In this document: positions 1 to 7,734 of the stretch, in pieces
Numbering within the stretch: position 1 is the stretch's first letter
Layout: each line of letters opens with the position of its first letter
Source of the DNA: Actinokineospora sp. NBRC 105648
Lineage (GTDB): Bacteria > Actinomycetota > Actinomycetes > Mycobacteriales > Pseudonocardiaceae
Assembly (NCBI RefSeq): GCF_030269645.1
Contig: NZ_BSTR01000006.1
Coordinates: 1 to 64,000 of the forward strand
Length of the DNA stretch: 64,000 nt
Reading direction: 5' to 3'
The notes under the pieces: model-generated
The model's database searches: none
Seen by the model: only the letters and a program-made list of their open reading frames with translations
Told to the model about the DNA's origin: nothing
Translations under genes and position numbers: made by a program

Positions 1-80
1 CGGTAGAACCGGCCCGCCACCTGGGCGAACAGTTCATCCAACCCGGCCACCCAGGCGTCAAGATCCTCATCAGTCAACAC
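1..80 (-). CDS. IS701-like transposase, N-terminal fragment cut by window edge
   Basis: Only about 26 N-terminal residues are visible, reading leftward off the window. They begin V/L-TDEDLDAWVAGLDELF and continue to AGRFYR, which resembles the conserved opening of actinobacterial IS701-family (DDE) transposases. An in-frame TAG lies just upstream (plus positions 93-95), so the start must be the GTG at 78-80 or the TTG at 75-77. I could not identify the terminal inverted repeat between here and the next gene, and completeness cannot be judged. The family assignment rests on recall of the N-terminal pattern only. Confidence 0.5.
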   Translation of the reverse strand, partial: MLTDEDLDAWVAGLDELFAQVAGRFY

Positions 81-339
81 AAGATCGACAACCTACACCA
101 CGAAGATCACCAAGTGCGGCTGGAGTACTAGGGCGCACCGACCCGTGAGTCCCGCTCGATGTCGCGCGAGAGGCGTCCACGGGGATTGTCGGCGCGGGCC
201 GCCGGGCGATTGGTCGAACAAGAAGGATCCGGTGAACTCCACATCGAATCAATTCCCGAATAGGTGAGGGCCGAGCGTCGTCCGGCAGTCCTCCCGTGCT
301 TCTCGGGTGGGCTGCCGGATGGCGTTTGGGCGGCCGTGT

Positions 340-693
340 TCACCAGGCCGGGGTGTACCGGCCGCCTTCGGCGAACTCCGCTTGTGCCTCGTGCCGGGCG
401 TAGATCTTGGTGCTGTCGTGCACGACGGCCATGCCCTTGTCGGCGTCGTACCCGGCGCGGTCGCCGGTGTGGGTGTCGACGTGGGTGAGGTTCGGTCGCT
501 GCGCGTCCAGGTACTCGGCGAGCCGTTCCGGGTCTTGGCCGACGCCGGGGATGTGGTCCCCGCCGCCGTGGCGGTGGTGGTCCACGCCCGCGCGCACGTC
601 GGCTCCGTACCGCTCGGCGTCCCGGTCGCCGGGCTCGGCCGGGCGCTCGGCGTCGACCGGGGACCCGGCGGTGTCGCCGCGTTCCAGGCGCAC
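340..693 (-). CDS. Toxin-tail-like hypothetical protein
   Basis: 117 residues from a GTG start three bases after the stop of the 697-936 gene, so it is the last gene of the leftward operon. The N-terminal half is rich in Asp, Arg and Gly and looks unstructured. The C-terminal half (DPERLAEYLDAQRP... to EGGRYTPAW) is compact, with His, Asp and Tyr residues typical of small toxin or effector tails of polymorphic systems. I do not recognise a named family. Its position after a toxin-like gene and a small acidic gene suggests a leftover or alternative C-terminal module. Function is unknown. Confidence 0.45.
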   Translation of the reverse strand: MRLERGDTAGSPVDAERPAEPGDRDAERYGADVRAGVDHHRHGGGDHIPGVGQDPERLAEYLDAQRPNLTHVDTHTGDRAGYDADKGMAVVHDSTKIYARHEAQAEFAEGGRYTPAW

Positions 694-696
694 GGG

Positions 697-936
697 TCAG
701 GCCATCCGCCCGCGGGCCACGTCGATCGCCCACAGCACGAGGGCCACCGGCACGTCGCCGATGTCCGGGTTGACGGTGAGCACCACGTCGTCCCAGCCGC
801 CATCGTCCGGCCGGGCGATGGCGAGGATGGCGCCCTTCGGGTACTGCTCCTCGTCGCTGAACTCGAGGATGTACTCCGTCGAGTCGCTGGTGTCGGAGAA
901 CGTGACGTGATCGGGCCGGAACTCAATGTTGATCAT
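697..936 (-). CDS. Small acidic protein, possible immunity protein
   Basis: 79 residues starting at an ATG with a strong AGGAGG five bases upstream, and overlapping the end of the preceding gene by 14 bases. The protein is acidic (EFSDEEQYPKG, NPDIGDVPVALVLWAID) with alternating hydrophobic strands, as expected for a small alpha/beta immunity protein, but no named family was recognised. Gene order is toxin-like C-terminus, then small acidic protein with its own good ribosome binding site. That matches toxin-immunity arrangements in polymorphic toxin loci. The immunity role is inference from context only. Confidence 0.55.
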   Translation of the reverse strand: MINIEFRPDHVTFSDTSDSTEYILEFSDEEQYPKGAILAIARPDDGGWDDVVLTVNPDIGDVPVALVLWAIDVARGRMA

Positions 937-1447
937 ATTCCTCCTTCTCGTCCAGCAGTGTCACGAACCCGCTGCTCTCGTCGGTCCGGATCCCCCGTCC
1001 GGTGCTGTCCCTGACTTCTATCGTCGGCCGCCACTCCCCGCCTATCCGTCCACGGCGGACCTCCTCCGTGCGCCCATCGTCCTTCAGGATCTTGTCCACC
1101 TCAACGCGGCCGAGCTCGTTCCACGCTTCCGGGGTCCGCTTTCCCTCAGGTAAGGGCCACTGCCCGGTGTTGGAGTCCCGGCTCGCGTGCTTGTGCAACG
1201 CCCGGCCACCGCGCTCCAGCTGGCCCCCCTTGTCGGCCGGGTCCAACTCAGCCGCGGAGGCGCGGGCCACCTCGTCGTCGAGCAGGCCACGCCGTTCCAC
1301 CGCCTCCGTGTCGACCAGCTCCTCGGCGGGGACGCTGTCGCGGGTGCCGGTGCGCTCAGTGCTCTCCGCGCCGCGGCGCGCTTCCGGGCCGTCGGTGGCC
1401 TCCACCGCCGGGGACTCAGCCGACTCGCGGCCGGAATCGATCCTCAC
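923..1447 (-). CDS. Polymorphic-toxin-like C-terminal protein
   Basis: 174 residues if the GTG at 1445-1447 is used; this forms a GTGA overlap with the stop of the upstream ATPase and has GGGAG just before it. An upstream GTG at 1480 is possible but less likely. The first ~80 residues are low-complexity and acidic. The last ~95 (GRALHKHASRDSN..., VDKILKDDGRTEE, RIGGEWRPTIEVRDSTGRGIRTD) resemble C-terminal toxin modules with the pattern 'KHGxR...VDxIL...GG...IEVRxxxGRGxR', common at the ends of large actinobacterial exotoxins. No toxin delivery domain is present, so it is either a stand-alone effector fed by the neighbouring ATPases or a cassette remnant. Confidence 0.55.
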   Translation of the reverse strand: MRIDSGRESAESPAVEATDGPEARRGAESTERTGTRDSVPAEELVDTEAVERRGLLDDEVARASAAELDPADKGGQLERGGRALHKHASRDSNTGQWPLPEGKRTPEAWNELGRVEVDKILKDDGRTEEVRRGRIGGEWRPTIEVRDSTGRGIRTDESSGFVTLLDEKEEYDQH

Positions 1448-4209
1448 GACTCCCGCCGATCGAAGACGGTGAGCGCCCACCCGGTGCGCATGTCCAGGAA
1501 CCGGGTGGCCTCGTTGAGCCGGGCGCGCTCGGTGGCCGCGCGGCTGAGCCGGGCCGCCGCCTCGGCCACCGCGGACCCGCCGGTCACCACGGAGTGGTCG
1601 GGCAGCCAGGAGTCGGGGTGGCCGCGCAGCGCCTCCAGCTGCTCGCCCGCGGTGTCACCGCGCAGGTGCAGGCCGCGGGCCGCCCACGCCGCGGTCCGCG
1701 GGTGCGGTGGCCCGGCCGCCGGGGACGCCTTGAGCGCGATCATCACGTCGACCCATCTGAACGTGCCCGCCTGCCAGCGGGTCTCGCCGCCAGTACACAG
1801 CGGCCGACCGCCGTCGAGCTGCCGCAATGCCGTCGCCGCAACGTGTTCGGCCAGGGCCTCGGGTTGGTAGTGCCGGGACAGGCCGCGGTATCGGGTGCCG
1901 ATCGCGATCTGCGCGCGGTGGGCGACGGCGCACTCCACGGTCCGCCGGTCGTCGGCGGCAAGGCCGTCGAGCCACCCCCGCTCGGGCACCGGCACCTGCC
2001 TGCCGACGACGTGGGCCGCGGTCAGCAGTTCCAGCCACAGGACCAGCCGCGGGTCGGTGGCCAGGTACACGGCGCGGTTGACCTCCCGCAGCGAGCACGC
2101 CCGAGTGCGGCAGAGCGGCCCGCAGGCCGCGCCGCGCGGGCGCAGGATCGCCGCGGGCGGTCCGGGCCGGACGGCCTCGCGGTCCTCGCCCAGCGGCACC
2201 GCGATCCGGATCGGCCGGTCCATCCCGTCGCTGAACGCGACCGCCCGGCCCGCGGGCAGCGAGACCACGTGCCGGGACTGCGCCTCGTCCAGGTTCACCG
2301 TGGCGCCCAGGACCTCGCGGTCGTCGGCGGCGGGCAGCCGGTGGATGATCTTCAGCGCGGTGTTCTTCAGCACGTCCGGGACGATCTTCGACGGGATCTG
2401 CTCGGCGATCACGATGCCCTCGCCGTAGGCGCGGATCTCCGCCAGCAGCGCGGTGAACAGCTCCACCGCGTGCGCCGCGGGGCTGCCCGGCGCGACGTTG
2501 CGCAGCAGCCGGTGCGCCTCCTCGATGACGGTCACGTGCCGCAGACCGGGGTTCGGCGTGTGCCGGACGCGCAGGTGCTCGTGCAGCCGGATCAGCACCG
2601 CGCCGATGAGGAACGCCTTGTCCTGGTCGTTGCCGACGTCCTCGATCTCCAGAACGACGTTTCGCCGCAACAGTTCCGCGACGTCGAGCGGGTGGCCGCC
2701 CTCGAAGAAGCGCCCCGGTGTGCCCAGCCGCAACGAGCCCAGGCGCACGTCGATGAAGCCGCGGACGTTGTCGGTGATCTCCTTGCCGTACCCGATGCCC
2801 GCCACCACCTCCAGCGCGGTGCGCCGCAGGTCGGCCAGGTCCGGGTACTTCGGCGTCACCCCGGTCAGCCGCGACTCGCCCACCACCGGGTCCCAGCCCA
2901 GGTCGGTGTAGCAGCGGGTGAGCGCGTGGCTGAGCACCTGCGGGAACGGTTCGTCGGCGTCGAAGGCGGCCAGGAACAGCGCGCGGACCAGGTCGATGTG
3001 GGTCTGGATCGGGAACCCGGGCTCGGGTTCGAGCGGGTTGAGCCCGACCGGCGGCGCGTCCGGCGCGCCCGGCCGGATCACGGTGACCTCGCCGACCCGG
3101 CCCGCCATGGCCGCGTACTCGGCCTTGGCGGGCTCGATCACCAGCCACGGCACGCCGTGCCGGTGCACCTGCTCGAGCAGGTGCCGCACGGTCTGCGACT
3201 TGCCCGCGCCGGTCGCGCCCGCGACGAAGGTGTGCCGGTTGAGCGTCTCGGTGGTGACGGTGAACGGGCCCACGGGCTGGTCGGCGTCGTCGAGCACCGT
3301 GCCCACCGCGATCGGCCCCGCGGTCTCCGGGGTGACGTCGAAGTCGACGAGCTCCACCAGGCGCAGGCCGGGCAGTTCGCGGCGCGGCGGCCGGGCGAGC
3401 ACGGCCAGCAGCTCGCTGGTGCCGCGGAACGGCGTGGCGTGCCCGTCGGGCCGGTCCACCAGCGTGGCCAGGGCGTCGGCGAACGAGCTGACCGCCCACC
3501 CCGGCGCGAGCGCGTACGGCTGGTCGTCGAGGTCGGACGAGCCGCACAGCAGCGCCGCCGCCCGGCGGGCCGCCACCGCGGTGTCGGCCCCGACCAGCAC
3601 CCGGATCCGCCACAGGCCGGTGCCGCGGGCGCGGGACAGCTCGCGGTAGCGCCCGGTGGCCCGGTCCAGCGCGACCCGCCCCGCCTCGTCCCGCTCGCGC
3701 AGCCGCAGGCTGGGCAGGCGCGCGGCGAGCGCGGCCAGCTCCAGGTCGACGTGCTCGGCGGGCACGGGTTCGGCCGTGACCAGCCAGACGAAGGCGGTGC
3801 CCAGGTGCGCCACGTAGTCGTCGAACCCGCCCCGGCTCTGCCGCGCGGCCTGGTCGGGCGTCCACAGCGCGTCGGACTGCCCGGTGCAGGCCACCCACGC
3901 CGGGTGCGCGGCCCACGACCGCAGCACCTCGCCGGTGTCCACGACCTCCGCGCTGCTGCCCGGCGGGTAGAGCAGCGTCACCGGGCCGCGTGCCGCGGGG
4001 AAGGCCGGACGACCGCCGACCAGCACGCGCAGCCGCAGGTCGCCGGGCAGCCGTTGCCACGCCGAGACCAGCACCCCGTCCGCGTCGAGCTCGGAGTACG
4101 CGGCGGTGAGCGCGGCGAACAGCTGGGCGGGCACCGGGTCCGGCCGGTCGGGGTCGCTCGGCCTGCGCGGCGCGGTCAGCACCCGGTGGAACACGACGCC
4201 GTCGAGCAC
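1444..4209 (-). CDS. HerA/FtsK-like P-loop ATPase
   Basis: 921 residues from a GTG three bases after the stop of the 4213-6069 gene. A good Walker A (GATGAGKSQTVRH) lies near residue 330 and a Walker B-like VIEEAHRLL near residue 560. Later come QIPSKIVPDVLKNTALKI and an arginine-rich region, the layout of HerA/VirB4/TraC-type hexameric DNA- or protein-pumping ATPases (DUF87-like core). The N-terminal ~300 residues are a separate non-ATPase region and the C-terminal ~230 carry Cys and Trp residues. It is translationally coupled to the degenerate-P-loop membrane protein upstream and to the toxin-like gene downstream. A role in moving effectors or DNA is inferred from context. Confidence 0.75.
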   Translation of the reverse strand: MLDGVVFHRVLTAPRRPSDPDRPDPVPAQLFAALTAAYSELDADGVLVSAWQRLPGDLRLRVLVGGRPAFPAARGPVTLLYPPGSSAEVVDTGEVLRSWAAHPAWVACTGQSDALWTPDQAARQSRGGFDDYVAHLGTAFVWLVTAEPVPAEHVDLELAALAARLPSLRLRERDEAGRVALDRATGRYRELSRARGTGLWRIRVLVGADTAVAARRAAALLCGSSDLDDQPYALAPGWAVSSFADALATLVDRPDGHATPFRGTSELLAVLARPPRRELPGLRLVELVDFDVTPETAGPIAVGTVLDDADQPVGPFTVTTETLNRHTFVAGATGAGKSQTVRHLLEQVHRHGVPWLVIEPAKAEYAAMAGRVGEVTVIRPGAPDAPPVGLNPLEPEPGFPIQTHIDLVRALFLAAFDADEPFPQVLSHALTRCYTDLGWDPVVGESRLTGVTPKYPDLADLRRTALEVVAGIGYGKEITDNVRGFIDVRLGSLRLGTPGRFFEGGHPLDVAELLRRNVVLEIEDVGNDQDKAFLIGAVLIRLHEHLRVRHTPNPGLRHVTVIEEAHRLLRNVAPGSPAAHAVELFTALLAEIRAYGEGIVIAEQIPSKIVPDVLKNTALKIIHRLPAADDREVLGATVNLDEAQSRHVVSLPAGRAVAFSDGMDRPIRIAVPLGEDREAVRPGPPAAILRPRGAACGPLCRTRACSLREVNRAVYLATDPRLVLWLELLTAAHVVGRQVPVPERGWLDGLAADDRRTVECAVAHRAQIAIGTRYRGLSRHYQPEALAEHVAATALRQLDGGRPLCTGGETRWQAGTFRWVDVMIALKASPAAGPPHPRTAAWAARGLHLRGDTAGEQLEALRGHPDSWLPDHSVVTGGSAVAEAAARLSRAATERARLNEATRFLDMRTGWALTVFDRRES

Positions 4210-4212
4210 GCC

Positions 4213-6069
4213 TCACCCCCGCCGCGGGGTGATCGCGACCCGCGGCCGCAGGGGGATGCCCGGGTCGCAGTCGCCCATCGTGACCCGGCGCCCGTCAGGA
4301 CCGGTCTCCACCAGGATGAAGGCGGTCGGCGGCAGGCCCTGCACCCTGGTCGGCTCGACGGTGTACTCGTAGACCCGCGACACCGCGGTGCTGGTGTTCT
4401 CGGTGTCGGTGTAGGACTCGGTGACCGCGTAGCCCCAGCTGTTGGTGCGCGAGGTCGCGGTGCCCGCGGACTCGCCGGTGCTGCCCGCCTTGCGGTCGAA
4501 CACCGAGGCGTTCTTCGGCTTGTTGAGGTGCGTGCCCTCGTTGCTGGAGGTGCTGTTCTGGTTGCCCCAGTTCTCGCTGTTGCCCTCGGTGAGACTGGTG
4601 CCGACCTGGTCGGTGACCTGGTTGAGCACGAAGGTGTGCTCGCGGCCGATGAACTCGGCGGCCGCCTTGGCCTCCTCCGGGTTGCCCATCCGCATCAGGA
4701 TGGTGGCGCTGCCGACGCCGCCGAGCAGCCGCGTCAGGTCGCCGCGCAGGTGCTCCAGCAGCAGCACGAGCCGCACCCCCACCCGGCGCGCGTGCTTCGC
4801 CAACGCCTCCAGGCCCTCGACGCCGATGTGGTCGGCGTTCGCGACGAACACCACGTCCCGCTCGCCGCGGCGCGGGTTGGCGCGCAGGGCGTGCAGGATC
4901 CGTTGGAACAGCAGGCGGTCCAGGAAGTCCTTGCGGTCGGGGTGCGGGCCCGCGCTGGTCAGCACGGTCAGACCGGACACCGCCCAGGTGAGCGGGGCGG
5001 CCGTGTCCGCGTGCGCGGCCTCGTCCACGTGCAGCAGCTCGGTCAGGTAGGTGAGGGTCTGCAAGGCGTTCGCGACCCGCTCGGTGGTGCCCACCAGCCC
5101 GATGCGGCCGGTCAGCCTGCCCGCCTCGGTGAGGTCGAGCAGCTCGGCGGTGGTCCCGGCGTAGTCGTGCCCGCGTACCAGCCGCAGGGCCGCCGCCAGC
5201 CGGGCGAAGGTGATCGGGCCGTCGAGGCACTCGGCCACCGTCTTGAGCACGTCCGCGTCCACGATCCGCAGGTCGCTCGCCTCGGACGCGGACCGCATGG
5301 TGGCCACGGCGCCCGCCACGACCTGGGCGACGTCGGCGGGGGAGAGGCCCTGCAGCAGCGAGCCCCCGACCGGGTCGTGGGTGAGCGTCAGGTCCGCGGC
5401 GGGCACCCCCACCTGCCGGGCCAGCCCGACCAGTCCGGCGGCGACGCGCTGCTCGCTGAAGTCGACCACCAGGACGTTGCCGCCCGAGCGCAGCACCGAG
5501 CCGCCGACGGTGGTGATCAGGCCCGCCCACCCGGCCCCGGTCCCGCCGAAGACGTCCACCCGGGTGGTCCCGCTGATCGGGCGCAGCGGGAACCACTCGT
5601 CGGCTTGATCCTGGCGCGCGCGGTCGGCGTCCCGCTGGGCCCGCTGCCACGCCCACTCCCGCTGCCGCCGCTCGAACCGGTCGACCCGCTCCGCCCGGTC
5701 CCGCAGCCCCTCGGCCAGCCGCGCCCTCGGCACCAGCCACTGGCGCGCCACCACGACCGACATGCCCGCCAGGAACACCCCGCCCGCCAGCACGCCGCCC
5801 ACGGCCAGGTCGCCCAGCGCGGTCGCCACACCCACACCGGTCGCGAGCACCGGCAGCGCCCGCAACCTGGCGCGGCGGAACGCTCGCGCGCGGACCAGGC
5901 TCGCGGGCTCCTTCCACACCGGCTGTGGTTCGTCCGGTCCCTCGACGGGTGCGGGTGCGGGCGCGTACTCCCACCCCCACCGCTCGACCGGCGAGAAGAC
6001 CACCCGCGCGAGCTCCTTGGTGGCCGCGGGAGTGGGTTCGGGCAGATCGCCACGCCATGGCACCGACAC
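4213..6069 (-). CDS. Membrane-anchored protein with degenerate P-loop (VirD4/TraD-like layout)
   Basis: 618 residues from a GTG. Residues ~70-112 form a hydrophobic hairpin (two membrane passes), followed by a charged coiled segment (RAERVDRFERRQREWAWQRA) and a NTPase-like fold. The expected Walker A reads FGGTGAGWAGL, so the catalytic Lys-Ser/Thr pair is missing. Residues ~490-560 are rich in Asn, Ser and Thr (NSENWGNQNSTSSNEGTH). It heads the leftward operon and directly precedes the intact HerA-like ATPase. A reasonable reading is an inactive, membrane-docked partner of that motor, but no named family was recognised. Confidence 0.65.
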   Translation of the reverse strand: MSVPWRGDLPEPTPAATKELARVVFSPVERWGWEYAPAPAPVEGPDEPQPVWKEPASLVRARAFRRARLRALPVLATGVGVATALGDLAVGGVLAGGVFLAGMSVVVARQWLVPRARLAEGLRDRAERVDRFERRQREWAWQRAQRDADRARQDQADEWFPLRPISGTTRVDVFGGTGAGWAGLITTVGGSVLRSGGNVLVVDFSEQRVAAGLVGLARQVGVPAADLTLTHDPVGGSLLQGLSPADVAQVVAGAVATMRSASEASDLRIVDADVLKTVAECLDGPITFARLAAALRLVRGHDYAGTTAELLDLTEAGRLTGRIGLVGTTERVANALQTLTYLTELLHVDEAAHADTAAPLTWAVSGLTVLTSAGPHPDRKDFLDRLLFQRILHALRANPRRGERDVVFVANADHIGVEGLEALAKHARRVGVRLVLLLEHLRGDLTRLLGGVGSATILMRMGNPEEAKAAAEFIGREHTFVLNQVTDQVGTSLTEGNSENWGNQNSTSSNEGTHLNKPKNASVFDRKAGSTGESAGTATSRTNSWGYAVTESYTDTENTSTAVSRVYEYTVEPTRVQGLPPTAFILVETGPDGRRVTMGDCDPGIPLRPRVAITPRRG

Positions 6070-6363
6070 GCCACACCCCCCGGAGGCCCCTGGATCCCGA
6101 GGTTCACCGTACGACGTACAATCGAGCCGGGGACGAGTGTCGACGTCGACTCCACCCGATTGCGCGGTTGTGGGTTCCTTCGGGGTTCGGCGGTGTCGCT
6201 GAGTGACCGCCGGGACGGTCCACCGGTCGGGCCGGACCGCCCACGTCGACCTCAGCGCAATGGCCGATCGCGGTCAACCCACCCGCCCGTTTGGCAATTT
6301 CCCACGTGCCGCCGGTTCTGCGCGCGCTTCAGGCGTTAATCGAGTTGTGCTAATTTTTCGAGA

Positions 6364-7014
6364 ATGCGCCTAAAGTCAATCAACGGTCGGGCAAAAGGCT
6401 CGTTCGCCAAGATGTTCGCCGCGTTCGCTTATGTTCTCGCGCTTTCCCTATTCGGTTCGGGTGCGGTCGCGCACGCGGCCACGACCGACGTCCCGGCCGG
6501 GCGGAGCTGTGCCTGCACCGCCCCGTCGATCGACCGCTACCAGCAGTGGCTGGCCTCCGGCGAGGGGACCACGGTGCCCGCCAGTGGGAGCCTGCTGGTG
6601 CGCGAGGGCCGCGGGTACGCGGCCAAGGTCACCCTGCTCAAGGCCGAGTGGCACGTGATCGTCGTCTGGCTGGGCAACAAGTTCGAGGCACAGGCCAACC
6701 TCTCGACGTCGTCGGGCTTCTGGCTCACCTACAGCGCGACCGACGACCTCTACCTCCAGCTGCGCCCCGCCTCGCACTGGAGCGGCGGCGACAAGTGGCT
6801 CACGCTGGTGCCGTCGACGGGCGGAAAGGTCGTGCAGAAGTTCTTCAGCTTCACCCCGGACAACTGGACGTGGCTGCCCGAATTGGGCAAACCGTCCTAC
6901 TCCTTCGCTTCGGCACTGAGTGAGGCGCGTGGGTTTGTCTTCGTCGGCAAGACCCCGAACAAGCTCGACTTCCGCGGACTGCGCGTCGACGGCTACCAGC
7001 CGCCCTGCGTATAA
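6364..7014 (+). CDS. Secreted hypothetical protein
   Basis: 216 residues starting with a basic stretch (MRLKSINGRAKGSF) and a hydrophobic core ending VAHAA, a standard Sec signal peptide cleaved near residue 38. The mature part has three Cys residues (CAC near the N-terminus and one at the last-but-one residue, probably disulphide-linked). It is rich in aromatic strands (WHVIVVWLGNKF, SHWSGGDKWLTL). No known fold was recognised. The 294 bases upstream, shared with the divergent 6069 operon, have a relatively AT-rich stretch just before the start and probably hold both promoters. Confidence 0.7.
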   Translation: MRLKSINGRAKGSFAKMFAAFAYVLALSLFGSGAVAHAATTDVPAGRSCACTAPSIDRYQQWLASGEGTTVPASGSLLVREGRGYAAKVTLLKAEWHVIVVWLGNKFEAQANLSTSSGFWLTYSATDDLYLQLRPASHWSGGDKWLTLVPSTGGKVVQKFFSFTPDNWTWLPELGKPSYSFASALSEARGFVFVGKTPNKLDFRGLRVDGYQPPCV

Positions 7015-7050
7015 CGGCCCAGCGCGCGATTCCGCCGCTGCCCGAAAAGG

Positions 7051-7512
7051 TCAGTCCAGGCAGAACTCGTTGCCCTCGGGGTCGGCCAGGATGATGTGGC
7101 CCGCGCTCAACGGGGGCGCGGGCTCGACCCGGTGCACCCGGCTGGCCCCGAGGGCGACGAGCCGGTCGGCCTCGGTCTCCAGGGCCGCCATCCGCTCGTC
7201 GCCCCGCAGGCCGGGGGCCGCGCGGACGTCGAGGTGCAGCCGGTTCTTGGTGATCTTGTCCTCGGGCACCTTCTGGAAGAACAGCCGCGGCCCGCGCCCG
7301 TCCGGGTCCTCGACGGCCGAGCTCGAGTCGCGCTGCTCCGGCGGTACGCCGACCCGTTCGAGGAACTCGTCCCAGGCGTCGAGCGGGTCGGCCCCCTCGG
7401 GCACCTCGACCCCGGGCGGGGCGGGGTGCACGTAACCCAGCGCGTCGCGCCAGAAGCAGGACAGCGCCCGCGGGTCGTGGGCGTCGAAGGTGACCTGGAA
7501 CTCGCGGCTCAT
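7051..7512 (-). CDS. VOC-family (glyoxalase/bleomycin-resistance-like) protein
   Basis: 153 residues beginning MSREFQVTFDAHDP; an upstream in-frame start exists but would add a non-conserved tail. The pattern VTFDAHDPRALSCFWRDALGY, then LFFQKVPEDKITKNRLHLDV and HIILADPEGNEFCL, is the usual single-subunit VOC layout of actinomycete glyoxalase-like domain proteins with paired beta-alpha-beta-beta-beta modules. The metal-ligand His (RLHLDV) and Glu (GNEFCL) positions are present. Substrate unknown. Likely cytosolic and monocistronic, with a strong terminator-like hairpin upstream separating it from the M6 protease. Confidence 0.8.
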   Translation of the reverse strand: MSREFQVTFDAHDPRALSCFWRDALGYVHPAPPGVEVPEGADPLDAWDEFLERVGVPPEQRDSSSAVEDPDGRGPRLFFQKVPEDKITKNRLHLDVRAAPGLRGDERMAALETEADRLVALGASRVHRVEPAPPLSAGHIILADPEGNEFCLD

Positions 7513-7655
7513 CGGGTTGCTCCATTCGTGGTGTGCCGTGGACAGTCTCGACCGACCGCGCACCGCTCGCACGGTGCGGGTCGCGCCTCGTCCGCGTCCA
7601 GGAGCGACCCTGGCACACCTTGCGGACAGGACCGGTCCGCGATCCCCACCCGCTT

Positions 7656-7706
7656 CCCAACGCGCCGTCCCCTTGACCGGACCGGTCAGGGGGACGGCGC
7701 GTTGGG
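7656..7706. terminator. Long perfect hairpin
   Basis: A 17-bp perfect stem (7656-7672 with 7690-7706) encloses a second 6-bp stem (74-79 with 83-88 of the 7600s), giving an almost continuous 51-base palindrome just downstream of the M6 protease gene. It has no T-tract, as usual for high-GC actinomycete terminators. Confidence 0.65.
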
Positions 7707-7734
7707 CGCCCGCGGTGGCTCAAGGTGCCCGGTG

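Noticed and set aside
1594-6339. Very long open frame on the plus strand opposite the two ATPase genes
   Set aside because: Arg/Gln/Gly/Val-rich shadow typical of the antisense frame in high-GC genes; the minus-strand proteins have clear domains and motifs.
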